Positions 1 through 6,397 of a stretch of 10,735 nt of DNA are shown piece by piece. Where the stretch lies: NCBI GenBank assembly GCA_006226225.1, contig SBHI01000214.1, positions 1 to 10,735 on the forward strand. Reading direction: 5' to 3'. Position 1 is the first letter of the stretch. Each line of letters starts with the position of its first letter. The position numbers and the translations under genes are program-made. Source of the stretch: Alphaproteobacteria bacterium (GTDB lineage: Bacteria > Pseudomonadota > Alphaproteobacteria > Micavibrionales > CSBR16-224). Below the pieces are notes generated by a model, which was given only the letters and a program-made list of their open reading frames with translations, was not told where the DNA came from and made no database searches.

Positions 1-2
1 TG

Positions 3-269
3 CTCTATACGTTTTTAATGGCGGTTGTGCTTTATTTTCTGCCTGAGGATTTTGTGGATACCATTCTGTCTGCCGTTAATTTGACGGTTGTGATGTTGAT
101 TATGCAGAAGCAGGGCATGAAAAAAGAGGAGTTGCTGGCGGCGGGGCACGAGATCCAGGGCTGGGGTAAAACATTGGTGGTAGGACTGGCGGGTTTGCTG
201 CTGTTTATCGCTATTTTTGTCGGTGTGATGATGTCGATTGACCAAATTATGGGTGTGCCACCCTCTTAG
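3..269 (+). CDS. C-terminal part of an unidentified membrane protein (5' end outside window)
   Basis: The frame is open from the left edge (first complete codon at 3) to a TAG at 267-269. An ATG lies at 18, but no ribosome binding site precedes it and the codons before it (LYTFL) continue the same hydrophobic segment, so the gene most likely starts upstream of the window. The visible 89 residues hold a hydrophobic stretch (about residues 1-35), a short charged loop rich in Lys and Glu (KKEELLAAGHEIQGWGK), and a second strong membrane segment (TLVVGLAGLLLFIAIFVGVMM), followed by a short polar tail. That suggests the last two membrane helices of an inner-membrane protein. I do not recognise a family and assign no function. 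It converges on cinA, with 31 nt between the two stop codons. Confidence 0.6.
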   Translation, partial: LYTFLMAVVLYFLPEDFVDTILSAVNLTVVMLIMQKQGMKKEELLAAGHEIQGWGKTLVVGLAGLLLFIAIFVGVMMSIDQIMGVPPS

Positions 270-300
270 AACCGATCGGTACTGCTGCCGTGATGTCGTG

Positions 301-831
301 TCATGCGATGTCGGAAAAATTTCCGGATAGTAGATCCAGCGCGTGATCGACCGTTGCCAGACGGACAGCACTGCGGTCGCCGTCAAAAATATGTTTTTCC
401 GTTGTAATATGTGCTGTGTTGCTGCCTGCTTCCAGAACGGCGAGTCCGAACCAGACCGTGCCGACAGGCTTTTCCGCAGAACCGCCGCCCGGCCCGGCGA
501 CGCCAGTGACCGCGACGGCAAGGTAGCGGCTGTCCGCTGCCTCGCGCGGGTGATGCAGCAGGGCACCTGCCGCCATTTCCGCAGCCGTTTCACTGCTGAC
601 CGCGCCATGTTGCTTTAATGTGTCGTTTTGAACCCCCAGCAACACGGTCTTGGCATGGTTGGAATAAACGATATGACCGCGTTCGAACACATCGGAGGAA
701 CCGGCGATTTCGGTCAGGACGCCGCCAATCAGCCCCCCTGTGCAGGATTCTGCGGTTGCAAGCTTTGTGCCGTTTTCACGGCATTTTTGCAAAAGCCGCG
801 CGGATTTTTCTAAAAGTGCCTGAGGAAACAT
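301..831 (-). CDS. cinA: Nicotinamide-nucleotide amidohydrolase, CinA C-terminal family (PncC)
   Basis: This 176-residue protein is a stand-alone CinA C-terminal domain, which in the known family deamidates nicotinamide mononucleotide to nicotinic acid mononucleotide in the cytoplasm as part of pyridine nucleotide recycling. Seen in the sequence: the family motif ATAESCTGG with Ser29 at the position of the catalytic serine, YSNHAK with Tyr56 and Lys61, and the glycine loop GVAGPGGGSAEKPVGTVWFG near residues 109-128. The N-terminal molybdopterin-binding-like domain of long CinA proteins is absent, as is usual in Proteobacteria. The ATG at 829-831 is the furthest upstream start, because an in-frame TGA lies two codons before it. 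No clear Shine-Dalgarno site is visible, so translation may be coupled to pgpA, whose stop lies 17 nt upstream. Last gene of the ispD operon inside this window. The amidohydrolase call is secure; the historical competence name is only a label. Confidence 0.93.
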   Translation of the reverse strand: MFPQALLEKSARLLQKCRENGTKLATAESCTGGLIGGVLTEIAGSSDVFERGHIVYSNHAKTVLLGVQNDTLKQHGAVSSETAAEMAAGALLHHPREAADSRYLAVAVTGVAGPGGGSAEKPVGTVWFGLAVLEAGSNTAHITTEKHIFDGDRSAVRLATVDHALDLLSGNFSDIA

Positions 832-848
832 CGGTCAAAACAGTTTGA

Positions 849-1343
849 TTAAAACAGCATCAGCGCACCCATACAGGTGCCGAGCAAGGCGTAAATGCCT
901 GCAAAAAAGTCATCCATCATCACCGACCATGCGCCTTTGCGTTTTTGATCGTAGAAGGAACAAGGCCACGGCTTTTTGATATCAAACAAGCGGAACAATG
1001 CGAAAGCCAGCAGCCAGAGTTGCCAATGTGTTGCGGCGGGGATGGCGGCAATCCACATGCCGAGAGTCTCGTCAATCACGACCTCCGGCGGGTCTTCCTT
1101 GCCGGTCTGGTGCATATAGTAATGCACGGCATCGGTGCCGATCCAGATGCATAACCCAATCCCGACCAGTAATCCGGGTATGCCGAAAAAATACTGCAGC
1201 AGAAATCCGAGCGGGATCGAGGCAAGACTGCCCATTGTGCCGGGGGCTTTTTTCGCAAGACCGCTGCCGCCCCATGTTGCAAGAAAAACTTTCCAGTCTC
1301 TTAGGGATAAATCTCCGGGAATTTCAATAAGATACTTATTCAT
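849..1343 (-). CDS. pgpA: Phosphatidylglycerophosphatase A
   Basis: PgpA removes the phosphate from phosphatidylglycerophosphate to give phosphatidylglycerol at the inner membrane. The 164-residue length is normal for the family. Conserved blocks are visible in order: GGSGLAKKAPGTMGSL (25-40), DPPEVVIDETLGMW (84-97) with acidic residues expected at the Mg site, FRLFDIKKPWP (117-127), and GAWSVMMDDFFAGIYA (137-152). Hydrophobic segments lie at about 43-70, 96-118 and 146-164, in keeping with an integral membrane enzyme. The start ATG at 1341-1343 lies 12 nt after the ispF stop and is preceded only by a weak AAG-type ribosome site. It sits between ispF and cinA in the same direction, so it is probably co-transcribed with both. 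I see nothing damaged in it. Confidence 0.93.
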   Translation of the reverse strand: MNKYLIEIPGDLSLRDWKVFLATWGGSGLAKKAPGTMGSLASIPLGFLLQYFFGIPGLLVGIGLCIWIGTDAVHYYMHQTGKEDPPEVVIDETLGMWIAAIPAATHWQLWLLAFALFRLFDIKKPWPCSFYDQKRKGAWSVMMDDFFAGIYALLGTCMGALMLF

Positions 1344-1355
1344 TCTTAAAGCTGT

Positions 1356-1859
1356 TTATGTCCCTTTGTTTTCAACGAATACCGTGGCAACGGCATAGGC
1401 GGCCAGCCCTTCCTTGCGTCCCGTAAAGCCGAGTTTTTCGGTGGTCGTTGCTTTGACGCTGACTTTACTTTCCGGCAAATCCAGAATTTTTGCAAGGCGG
1501 TTTCGCATTTTTTCGCGGTGCGGGCCTATTTTCGGTGTTTCGCAAACCAGCGTGACATCGACATGATTTAGGTGTCCGTCGGCCTGTTTGACCAGATTCA
1601 GCGCGTGGTTTAGGAAGACATCGCTATCCACACCCTTCCATTGCGGGTCGGATGGCGGGAAATGCTGTCCGATATCACCTGCGGCGATGGTGGCAAGCAG
1701 GGCATCGGTCAGGGCGTGCAGCCCCGCATCAGCATCGGAATGGCCGGAAAGGGAAAAGCCGCAATCAATATCCACGCCGCACAGTCTGACGGTCTCGCCG
1801 CTTGTAAAACGGTGGACGTCATAACCGAATCCGGTTCTGATATCGGGAAAGTCAGCCAT
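1356..1859 (-). CDS. ispF: 2-C-methyl-D-erythritol 2,4-cyclodiphosphate synthase
   Basis: IspF closes the cyclodiphosphate ring in the MEP isoprenoid pathway, releasing CMP. It is a cytoplasmic trimer with a bound divalent metal. Visible family motifs: FGYDVHRF (11-18) with metal ligands Asp14 and His16, SGHSDADAGLHALTDALL (38-55) with the third metal ligand His48, GDIGQHFPPSDP (61-72), and KATTTEKLGFTGR (136-148) at the CDP-binding end. I chose the ATG at 1857-1859 (167 residues). The frame can be extended to a TTG at 1880, but this adds only a basic heptapeptide (LRTRKNT) not typical of the family. The chosen ATG overlaps the ispD stop in the 8-nt string ATGGCTGA, so translation is probably coupled to ispD. 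In many alphaproteobacteria IspD and IspF form one IspDF polypeptide; here they are separate. Confidence 0.94.
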   Translation of the reverse strand: MADFPDIRTGFGYDVHRFTSGETVRLCGVDIDCGFSLSGHSDADAGLHALTDALLATIAAGDIGQHFPPSDPQWKGVDSDVFLNHALNLVKQADGHLNHVDVTLVCETPKIGPHREKMRNRLAKILDLPESKVSVKATTTEKLGFTGRKEGLAAYAVATVFVENKGT

Positions 1860-2616
1860 AGTGTTTTTGCGCGTTCTCAATGCTTTCCGCAGGGAGGCGT
1901 TGCGGCAGTAATGCCTCGGCCAGCAGGAAGTCCTCCTGCGTTGTCAGTTTGAAATTATGCGGATGTCCTTGCACGATTTTGGCTTTGATACCGCTGTTTT
2001 CCACCAGCGCGATGTCGTCCGTTGCTGTGTGTCCGGCGGCGTTGCGGTGGGCCGTGTAAATCGTATCAAAAGCAAAGCCCTGTGGTGTCTGCGCCTGCCA
2101 TAATGCGGTACGGTCAACCGTTTCCAGCACCGTATCCGTAACGGTGCAGACCCGTTTCAGCGTGTCGGCAACGGCGGTTGCGGGCAGGACGGCATCGTGC
2201 TCCTTCAGCGCATCGCAGACGGCATCAATGGTCGCAGGTGTTAGCAGAGGCCGTGCGGCATCGTGGATCAGGACGCGGTCAGGCTTGCGGAGGGCGAGTT
2301 CCTCCAGCCCGTTAAAGACAGAGCTTTGTCGTGTATCGCCGCCGCAGATGGCGGGAATAAGTTTTTGTTGTCCGGGGTGATCTGCGAAGGCTGCGGCAGC
2401 AGTGGCGTAAAGGCGTTCATGGCCCGTGCCGTGAACGACCAGTACATGGTCAATGGCCGCATGTTCCAGAAAAGCCTTCATGCTGTGGCTCAGGACAGGC
2501 AGGTCGTTTAGTAGCCAGTATTGTTTGGGGAGGTCGCCGCCGAAACGGATGCCGGTTCCGCCCGCAACAATCAGTGCGGCGGTGACGGTTTTTTCAGGGG
2601 TGTTCCGGTTCGTCAT
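1852..2616 (-). CDS. ispD: 2-C-methyl-D-erythritol 4-phosphate cytidylyltransferase
   Basis: IspD joins CTP and methylerythritol 4-phosphate to give CDP-methylerythritol, an early step of the MEP pathway. The 254-residue protein shows the nucleotidyltransferase motif AGGTGIRFGGDLPKQY (18-33), with Arg24 and Lys31 as the expected CTP-phosphate ligands, then GGDTRQSSVFNGL (92-104), VLIHDAARPL (about 115-124), QTPQGF, TDDIALVE and a C-terminal NFKLTTQEDF. This matches the normal order and size of the family (about 225-240 residues), with about ten extra residues at the N-terminus. The ATG at 2614-2616 is the first start in the frame next to the divergent gap, with a weak GGAAG only 3 nt before it. 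First gene of the minus-strand operon. It does not continue into ispF: it ends with its own TGA at 1852-1854. Confidence 0.95.
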   Translation of the reverse strand: MTNRNTPEKTVTAALIVAGGTGIRFGGDLPKQYWLLNDLPVLSHSMKAFLEHAAIDHVLVVHGTGHERLYATAAAAFADHPGQQKLIPAICGGDTRQSSVFNGLEELALRKPDRVLIHDAARPLLTPATIDAVCDALKEHDAVLPATAVADTLKRVCTVTDTVLETVDRTALWQAQTPQGFAFDTIYTAHRNAAGHTATDDIALVENSGIKAKIVQGHPHNFKLTTQEDFLLAEALLPQRLPAESIENAQKHYG

Positions 2617-2655
2617 ATGCTTCCAAATCCAATGAGAAACAATACGTTAAACTGT

Positions 2656-2684
2656 TTCGCATTGTTTCCGTTTTATGTTATAAA
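2656..2684 (+). promoter_or_regulatory. Candidate extended -10 promoter for ntrYX-trkA
   Basis: TTCGCA (2656-2661, 4 of 6 matches to TTGACA) is followed by a 17-nt spacer ending in TGT and then TATAAA (2679-2684, 5 of 6 matches to TATAAT). The TG one base before the hexamer makes an extended -10. The expected transcription start would be near 2690-2692, which leaves the ATG at 2704 with about a 12-nt leader and the ATG at 2737 with about 45 nt. The match is by eye only. Confidence 0.4.
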
Positions 2685-2717
2685 CATCCGATATCAACCT
2701 TTGATGCAGCCAAGTGT

Positions 2718-2721
2718 AGGA
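2718..2721 (+). promoter_or_regulatory. Ribosome-site-like AGGA upstream of ntrY
   Basis: AGGA at 2718-2721 is the only Shine-Dalgarno-like string before ntrY. It lies 6 nt before an in-frame TTG (2728-2730) but 15 nt before the ATG at 2737, and it is downstream of the alternative ATG at 2704. It therefore favours a start in the 2728-2737 region over 2704, but it does not settle the exact codon. Confidence 0.35.
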
Positions 2722-2736
2722 CATTTGTTGGGTAAT

Positions 2737-4929
2737 ATGAAAGAACAATTTTTACCAGCTTTGCTGGAGCGTGGACAAGCGGTTCTGCGTTCGCGCCGTT
2801 TTGCCCTGCTGATCGCCCTTGCGGCGATCGCGTCTGTGCTGGCGACCTATATCGCTGTGACGCAGCGCGGGGGAAATGTCGAAAACGTCTATCTGCTGCT
2901 GAATCTGGATATTGTCCTGCTGTTGCTGCTCGGGACAATTGTCGCGCGGCGGCTTGTCGTGCTGTGGAGCCGTAGAAAGGCAGGGGTGGCCGGGGCAAGG
3001 CTTCATGCGCGTTTTGTCTTCATCTTCGGCTTGCTGGCGGCGGTTCCGGCGATTTTGATGGCGGTGTTTTCCGCCGTGTTTTTCTATTTCGGCGTACAGG
3101 CATGGTTTAATGACCGCGTAAAAACGGCGGTGAATGAATCCCTGCAGGTAGCGCAGGCCTATTTAAGCGAGCACCAGCAGGTGATGCGCGCTGATATTCT
3201 GGCGATGGCCAATGATATGACGCGCGAAGCCCTTGTGCTGAACGATAACCAGCGGGCGATGGATCAGATGATCCGAAGCCAGTCCTATATCCGTAATTTG
3301 CCGGAAGTGGTGGTCTTTACCTCTGTGGGAAAAGTACTTGGGCGTTCTCATTTGTCATTTCTGCCGTCATCGCTGTTTATTTCCGATGCCAACCTGGACA
3401 AGGCCAAGGGCGGTGAAGTGGTGATGATCACCGATCCCGAGGGGGACGAGAATCCTGCGGATGATAACCGTTTGCGCGCGTTGGTAAAACTGAACGGTTT
3501 TGTTGATACTTATCTGTTTGTCGGCAGGCAGGTGGATGGGCAGGTTCTGGAGCATATGGAGACGGTTGAAAAGGCGGTTGCGGAATATACGGCACTGGAC
3601 GGACGGCGTTCACAGGTGCAGATGTCAATGACTTTGCTGTTTATGGCGGTGTCGTTTCTGCTGCTTTTGGCAGCGATCTGGTCGGGCTTTTTTCTGGCGG
3701 AAGGTATGACGCAGCCGATTGCGGCACTGATCCGCGGCGCGGAAAAGGTGCGGAAAGGGGATTTATCCGTCCGTATTCCTGAGACCGGGCGTGAGGATGA
3801 AATGGATGTGCTGGCGCGGGCCTTTAACCGTATGACACACCAGATTCAAAGTCAGCGCGATGAGTTGGTTAGCACGAACCGTATTCTGGATGAACGGCGC
3901 CGCTTTACCGAAGCCGTACTGGCCGGCGCGTCATCGGGGGTGGTCGGTCTGGATGCGGAGGGGCGTATTACGCTGGCGAATGCCCGCGCGGCGCAGCTTC
4001 TGGATTATAAATTCGAGGCGCTTGCCGGACAGCCCTTCTTGGATATTCTGCCTGAGGCAGAGCCGCTTTTGAGCGGGGACACGGAAAAGGGGCAGATGCA
4101 GATAGATCTGGCGCAAAAACGCGATGCTTCGGTGCGGACTTTGTTGATTCGTCTGACGGAGCCGTCGGATAAAAGCGGTGATATGGTCGTGACCTTTGAT
4201 GATATTTCCGCTCTGGTCACGGCAGAGCGGAAAGCGGCCTGGGCGGATGTGGCGCGCCGCATTGCGCACGAAATCAAAAATCCGCTGACGCCGATCCAGC
4301 TCTCGGCAGAACGCTTGCGCAGGCGTTACTTAAAGCAAATCAAGGAAGATCCTGAAATATTTGAAGAATGTGTCGATACGATTGTCCGGCAGGTGAAGGA
4401 TATCGGGCGCATGGTCAAATCATTCTCGGCATTTGCGCGGATGCCGGAGCCTGTGAAACAGGTAGAGAATTTCCTTGATATTGTGAAAGATGCGCTGGTG
4501 CTGCAACAGCAAGGGCATGAGAAAATCAAATTTGATGTGCAGTATCCGCGTGTCAAAAATGTGCCGGTTTATTGTGACCGCGGACAGATCGGACAGGTAT
4601 TGACCAATCTGATCCAGAACGGCGTCGATGCGATTGCCGATGCCGGACGTAAAAAAGGCGAAATCATGGTGCAGGTGAAATACAGTAAGAAAAACGGAGA
4701 GGTCTCTGTTATTGTTGAGGATAATGGCACTGGACTTCCCGATAAAACCCAGCAGGAATTGCTGGAGCCTTATGTGACGACAAAACAAAAAGGCAGCGGG
4801 CTTGGTCTGGCTATTGTGAAGAAAATTCTGGAAGACCATGACGGCGGTATCACACTGGAAGGCCGCGGGAAAAAACATGGCGCTCGGGCTGAAATACGGC
4901 TACCATTGTATCAGGAGAGCGAGGCATAA
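2737..4929 (+). CDS. ntrY: Sensor histidine kinase NtrY
   Basis: NtrY is the membrane kinase of the NtrYX two-component system, linked in other alphaproteobacteria to nitrogen, redox and envelope control. From the ATG at 2737 the protein has 730 residues, normal for the family. Domains in order: three N-terminal membrane helices (about 22-42, 52-77, 92-120), a periplasmic domain (121-296), a fourth helix (297-321), HAMP (about 318-372), PAS (about 388-490), and the dimerisation helix with phospho-acceptor His511 in RRIAHEIKNPLTPIQLSAERL. The ATPase core follows: N box NLIQNGVDAI (624-633), G1 EDNGTGL (661-667), F/G2 region EPYVTTKQKGSGLGLAIVKK (677-696). All catalytic motifs look intact. Starts at ATG 2704 or TTG 2728 are also possible. 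An open frame back to 2521 is rejected because it runs through ispD. ntrX begins 4 nt after its stop. Confidence 0.93.
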   Translation: MKEQFLPALLERGQAVLRSRRFALLIALAAIASVLATYIAVTQRGGNVENVYLLLNLDIVLLLLLGTIVARRLVVLWSRRKAGVAGARLHARFVFIFGLLAAVPAILMAVFSAVFFYFGVQAWFNDRVKTAVNESLQVAQAYLSEHQQVMRADILAMANDMTREALVLNDNQRAMDQMIRSQSYIRNLPEVVVFTSVGKVLGRSHLSFLPSSLFISDANLDKAKGGEVVMITDPEGDENPADDNRLRALVKLNGFVDTYLFVGRQVDGQVLEHMETVEKAVAEYTALDGRRSQVQMSMTLLFMAVSFLLLLAAIWSGFFLAEGMTQPIAALIRGAEKVRKGDLSVRIPETGREDEMDVLARAFNRMTHQIQSQRDELVSTNRILDERRRFTEAVLAGASSGVVGLDAEGRITLANARAAQLLDYKFEALAGQPFLDILPEAEPLLSGDTEKGQMQIDLAQKRDASVRTLLIRLTEPSDKSGDMVVTFDDISALVTAERKAAWADVARRIAHEIKNPLTPIQLSAERLRRRYLKQIKEDPEIFEECVDTIVRQVKDIGRMVKSFSAFARMPEPVKQVENFLDIVKDALVLQQQGHEKIKFDVQYPRVKNVPVYCDRGQIGQVLTNLIQNGVDAIADAGRKKGEIMVQVKYSKKNGEVSVIVEDNGTGLPDKTQQELLEPYVTTKQKGSGLGLAIVKKILEDHDGGITLEGRGKKHGARAEIRLPLYQESEA
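4921..4924 (+). promoter_or_regulatory. Ribosome binding site deciding the ntrX start
   Basis: GAGG (4921-4924), within a purine-rich run that begins with AGGAGAG at 4913, lies inside the last codons of ntrY and 9 nt before the ATG at 4934. The second in-frame ATG (4952) has no comparable site, so 4934 is preferred. Confidence 0.6.
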
Positions 4930-4933
4930 AAAC

Positions 4934-6394
4934 ATGGGCACGGCGAAGATCATGGAAAAAGATATTCTGATCGTCGATGACGAGGCCGATATCCGCAGCC
5001 TGCTGCAAGGGGTGCTGGAAGATGAAGCTTATCGCTGCCGCACGGCCAAGAATGATGTCACGGCTTTTTCCGCACTGGAAGAACAGCAGCCTGCGCTGGT
5101 CTTGCTGGATGTCTGGCTGGAAGACAGTGCGTTGGACGGTGTCGGCATCCTGAAAAAACTCTCGAAAAACTATCCCGATTTGCCGGTTGTGATGATGAGC
5201 GGTCACAGCACGATTGAAATCGCGGTTTCCGCTATCAAGTACGGTGCTTATGATTTTCTTGAAAAGCCTTTTGAGATCGACCGTATTCTGATGACGGTGG
5301 AGCGTGCGCTGGAAGTCGGACGGTTGAAGCGGGAAAACCGCAGCCTGCGCGAGAAAGCGTATCAGGCATCGGCCGATTTGCACGGTTCCTCACCGCAAAT
5401 CGGTCAGCTGCGTCAGGCGGTGCAGAAAGCGGCGGCGAGTGACAGCCGTGTTCTGATTACCGGTGCGCAAGGCACGGGAAAAAATGTGATTGCGCGGATG
5501 CTGCATCGTTTGTCACCACGCAAGGACGGCCCTTATATGTCGCTGAATTGTGCAGCGCTTGATCCCGAAGAGCTGGAAACCGCCTTATTCGGTGTGGATG
5601 ATGAGGATGTCCTGAAACAGCAGCCCGGCATGATTGAACATGCGGAAGGCGGCACATTGCTGCTGGACGAGATTGCCGAATTATCGCCGGAGATGCAAAG
5701 CAAGCTGGTGCGGGTTTTGCAGGACGGGCGTTATTCGCGGCTGAAAGGAACGCAACAGCTGGAAGCCGATGTGCGCTTTCTGGCGGCGACCAGTCAGGAT
5801 CTGGAAGAAAAAATCGCAGAAAAGCAATTCCGCGAAGATCTTTATTACCGCCTGAATGTTGTGCCGCTGCATATTCCGCCATTGTTGGAGCGCCGGATGG
5901 ATATTGCCGTATTGGCGGAATACTTCATCAATGCAGGCGAGGCTGCCGATGAAACAAAAGTTTCCGGTGCTGGCCCGATTGCACTGGGCGGGGATGCGAT
6001 GGCGGTTTTACAAGGCTATAGCTGGCCGGGCAATGTGCGCCAGTTGAAAAATGTGATGGAATGGCTGGTGATTATGTATGGTGGTCAGACCGCGGAAGAC
6101 GGGCAGGCGGTGACTGTGACGGCAGAAATGCTGCCGCCGGAGATCCGCCAGATGCCGCGTAATTTTGGCGGCAATGATCCGGTGATCGAATTGATGACCA
6201 AACCGCTGCGCGAAGCGCGGGAGATTTTCGAACGCAAATATCTGCTGGCGCAGATCGAACGTTTTGACGGGAATATTTCAAAAACGGCGGGCTTTGTCGG
6301 CATGGAACGTTCGGCGCTGCACCGCAAATTAAAAGCGTTGGAAGCGCAGGACATCGAAAATGAAGGCGGGCGTGAAAGCCGTGCCGGAGGGTAG
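4934..6394 (+). CDS. ntrX: Response regulator NtrX (receiver, AAA+ and Fis-type DNA-binding domains)
   Basis: NtrX is the DNA-binding partner of NtrY. From the ATG at 4934 it has 486 residues. The receiver domain (about 9-128) has the acidic pair Asp15/Asp16, phospho-acceptor Asp59 in LLDVW, and Lys111 in FLEKPF. The AAA+ domain (about 148-380) has Walker A GAQGTGKN (177-184), Walker B GGTLLLDE (239-246), and the C-terminal SWPGNVRQLKN (363-373). A Fis-like helix-turn-helix covers about 436-470 (NISKTAGFVGMERSALHRKL). The GAFTGA loop that sigma-54 activators use to contact sigma-54 is not present: the segment between LFG (218-220) and GGTLLLDE is short and reads VDDEDVLKQQPGMIEHAE. Classical sigma-54 activation is therefore doubtful. 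It begins 4 nt after the ntrY stop, and its last codons hold the trkA ribosome site. A frame extension back to 4838 lies inside ntrY and is not credible. Confidence 0.92.
   Translation: MGTAKIMEKDILIVDDEADIRSLLQGVLEDEAYRCRTAKNDVTAFSALEEQQPALVLLDVWLEDSALDGVGILKKLSKNYPDLPVVMMSGHSTIEIAVSAIKYGAYDFLEKPFEIDRILMTVERALEVGRLKRENRSLREKAYQASADLHGSSPQIGQLRQAVQKAAASDSRVLITGAQGTGKNVIARMLHRLSPRKDGPYMSLNCAALDPEELETALFGVDDEDVLKQQPGMIEHAEGGTLLLDEIAELSPEMQSKLVRVLQDGRYSRLKGTQQLEADVRFLAATSQDLEEKIAEKQFREDLYYRLNVVPLHIPPLLERRMDIAVLAEYFINAGEAADETKVSGAGPIALGGDAMAVLQGYSWPGNVRQLKNVMEWLVIMYGGQTAEDGQAVTVTAEMLPPEIRQMPRNFGGNDPVIELMTKPLREAREIFERKYLLAQIERFDGNISKTAGFVGMERSALHRKLKALEAQDIENEGGRESRAGG
6386..6390 (+). promoter_or_regulatory. 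Ribosome binding site of trkA inside ntrX
   Basis: GGAGG at 6386-6390 is a full-strength Shine-Dalgarno core, 7 nt before the trkA ATG and within the last codons of ntrX. It fixes the trkA start and ties translation of the two genes together. Confidence 0.75.
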
Positions 6395-6397
6395 GTT

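Larger units (their letters stand above)
2617..2736. promoter_or_regulatory. Divergent intergenic region between ispD and ntrY
   Basis: This AT-rich gap of about 120 bp must carry the promoters of both the ispD operon (leftward) and the ntrY operon (rightward). Rightward, an extended -10 with a -35-like element is listed separately. Leftward, the minus strand shows TTGATA (complement of 2692-2697), 16 nt, then TAAAAC (complement of 2670-2675), a weak but possible promoter for ispD. A small inverted repeat, ATGTT-ATA-AACAT (2675-2687), lies across the rightward -10 and could bind a dimeric regulator. All of these were read by eye and are inference; the positions of transcription starts are unknown. 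Confidence 0.45.

Noticed and set aside
271..280. Perfect 10-bp palindrome ACCGATCGGT between converging genes, as a terminator
   Set aside because: It has no loop and no following T-run on either strand, so it does not look like an intrinsic terminator. A 10-bp palindrome is weak evidence for anything else.
15..608. Long minus-strand open frame of 197 codons
   Set aside because: It overlaps the membrane-protein end and half of cinA in another frame, and its translation is rich in Arg, His, Gln and Ser with no recognisable domain. cinA in the same region has clear catalytic motifs.
1860..1880. TTG start for ispF seven codons upstream
   Set aside because: The added residues are basic and not typical of the family, the codon is weak, and the ATG at 1859 overlaps the ispD stop in a pattern typical of coupled genes.
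2521..2736. Upstream extension of the ntrY frame
   Set aside because: The first part runs antisense through the start of ispD and codes for a low-quality Cys/Gly/Asn-rich peptide unlike any NtrY N-terminus.
4838..4933. Upstream extension of the ntrX frame
   Set aside because: It lies inside the conserved kinase C-terminus of ntrY. The ATG at 4934 has a good ribosome site and leads straight into the receiver domain.
5457..5882. Minus-strand open frame of 141 codons inside ntrX
   Set aside because: It is a shadow of the AAA+ coding sequence, Ala/Pro/Arg-rich with no domain and no ribosome site.
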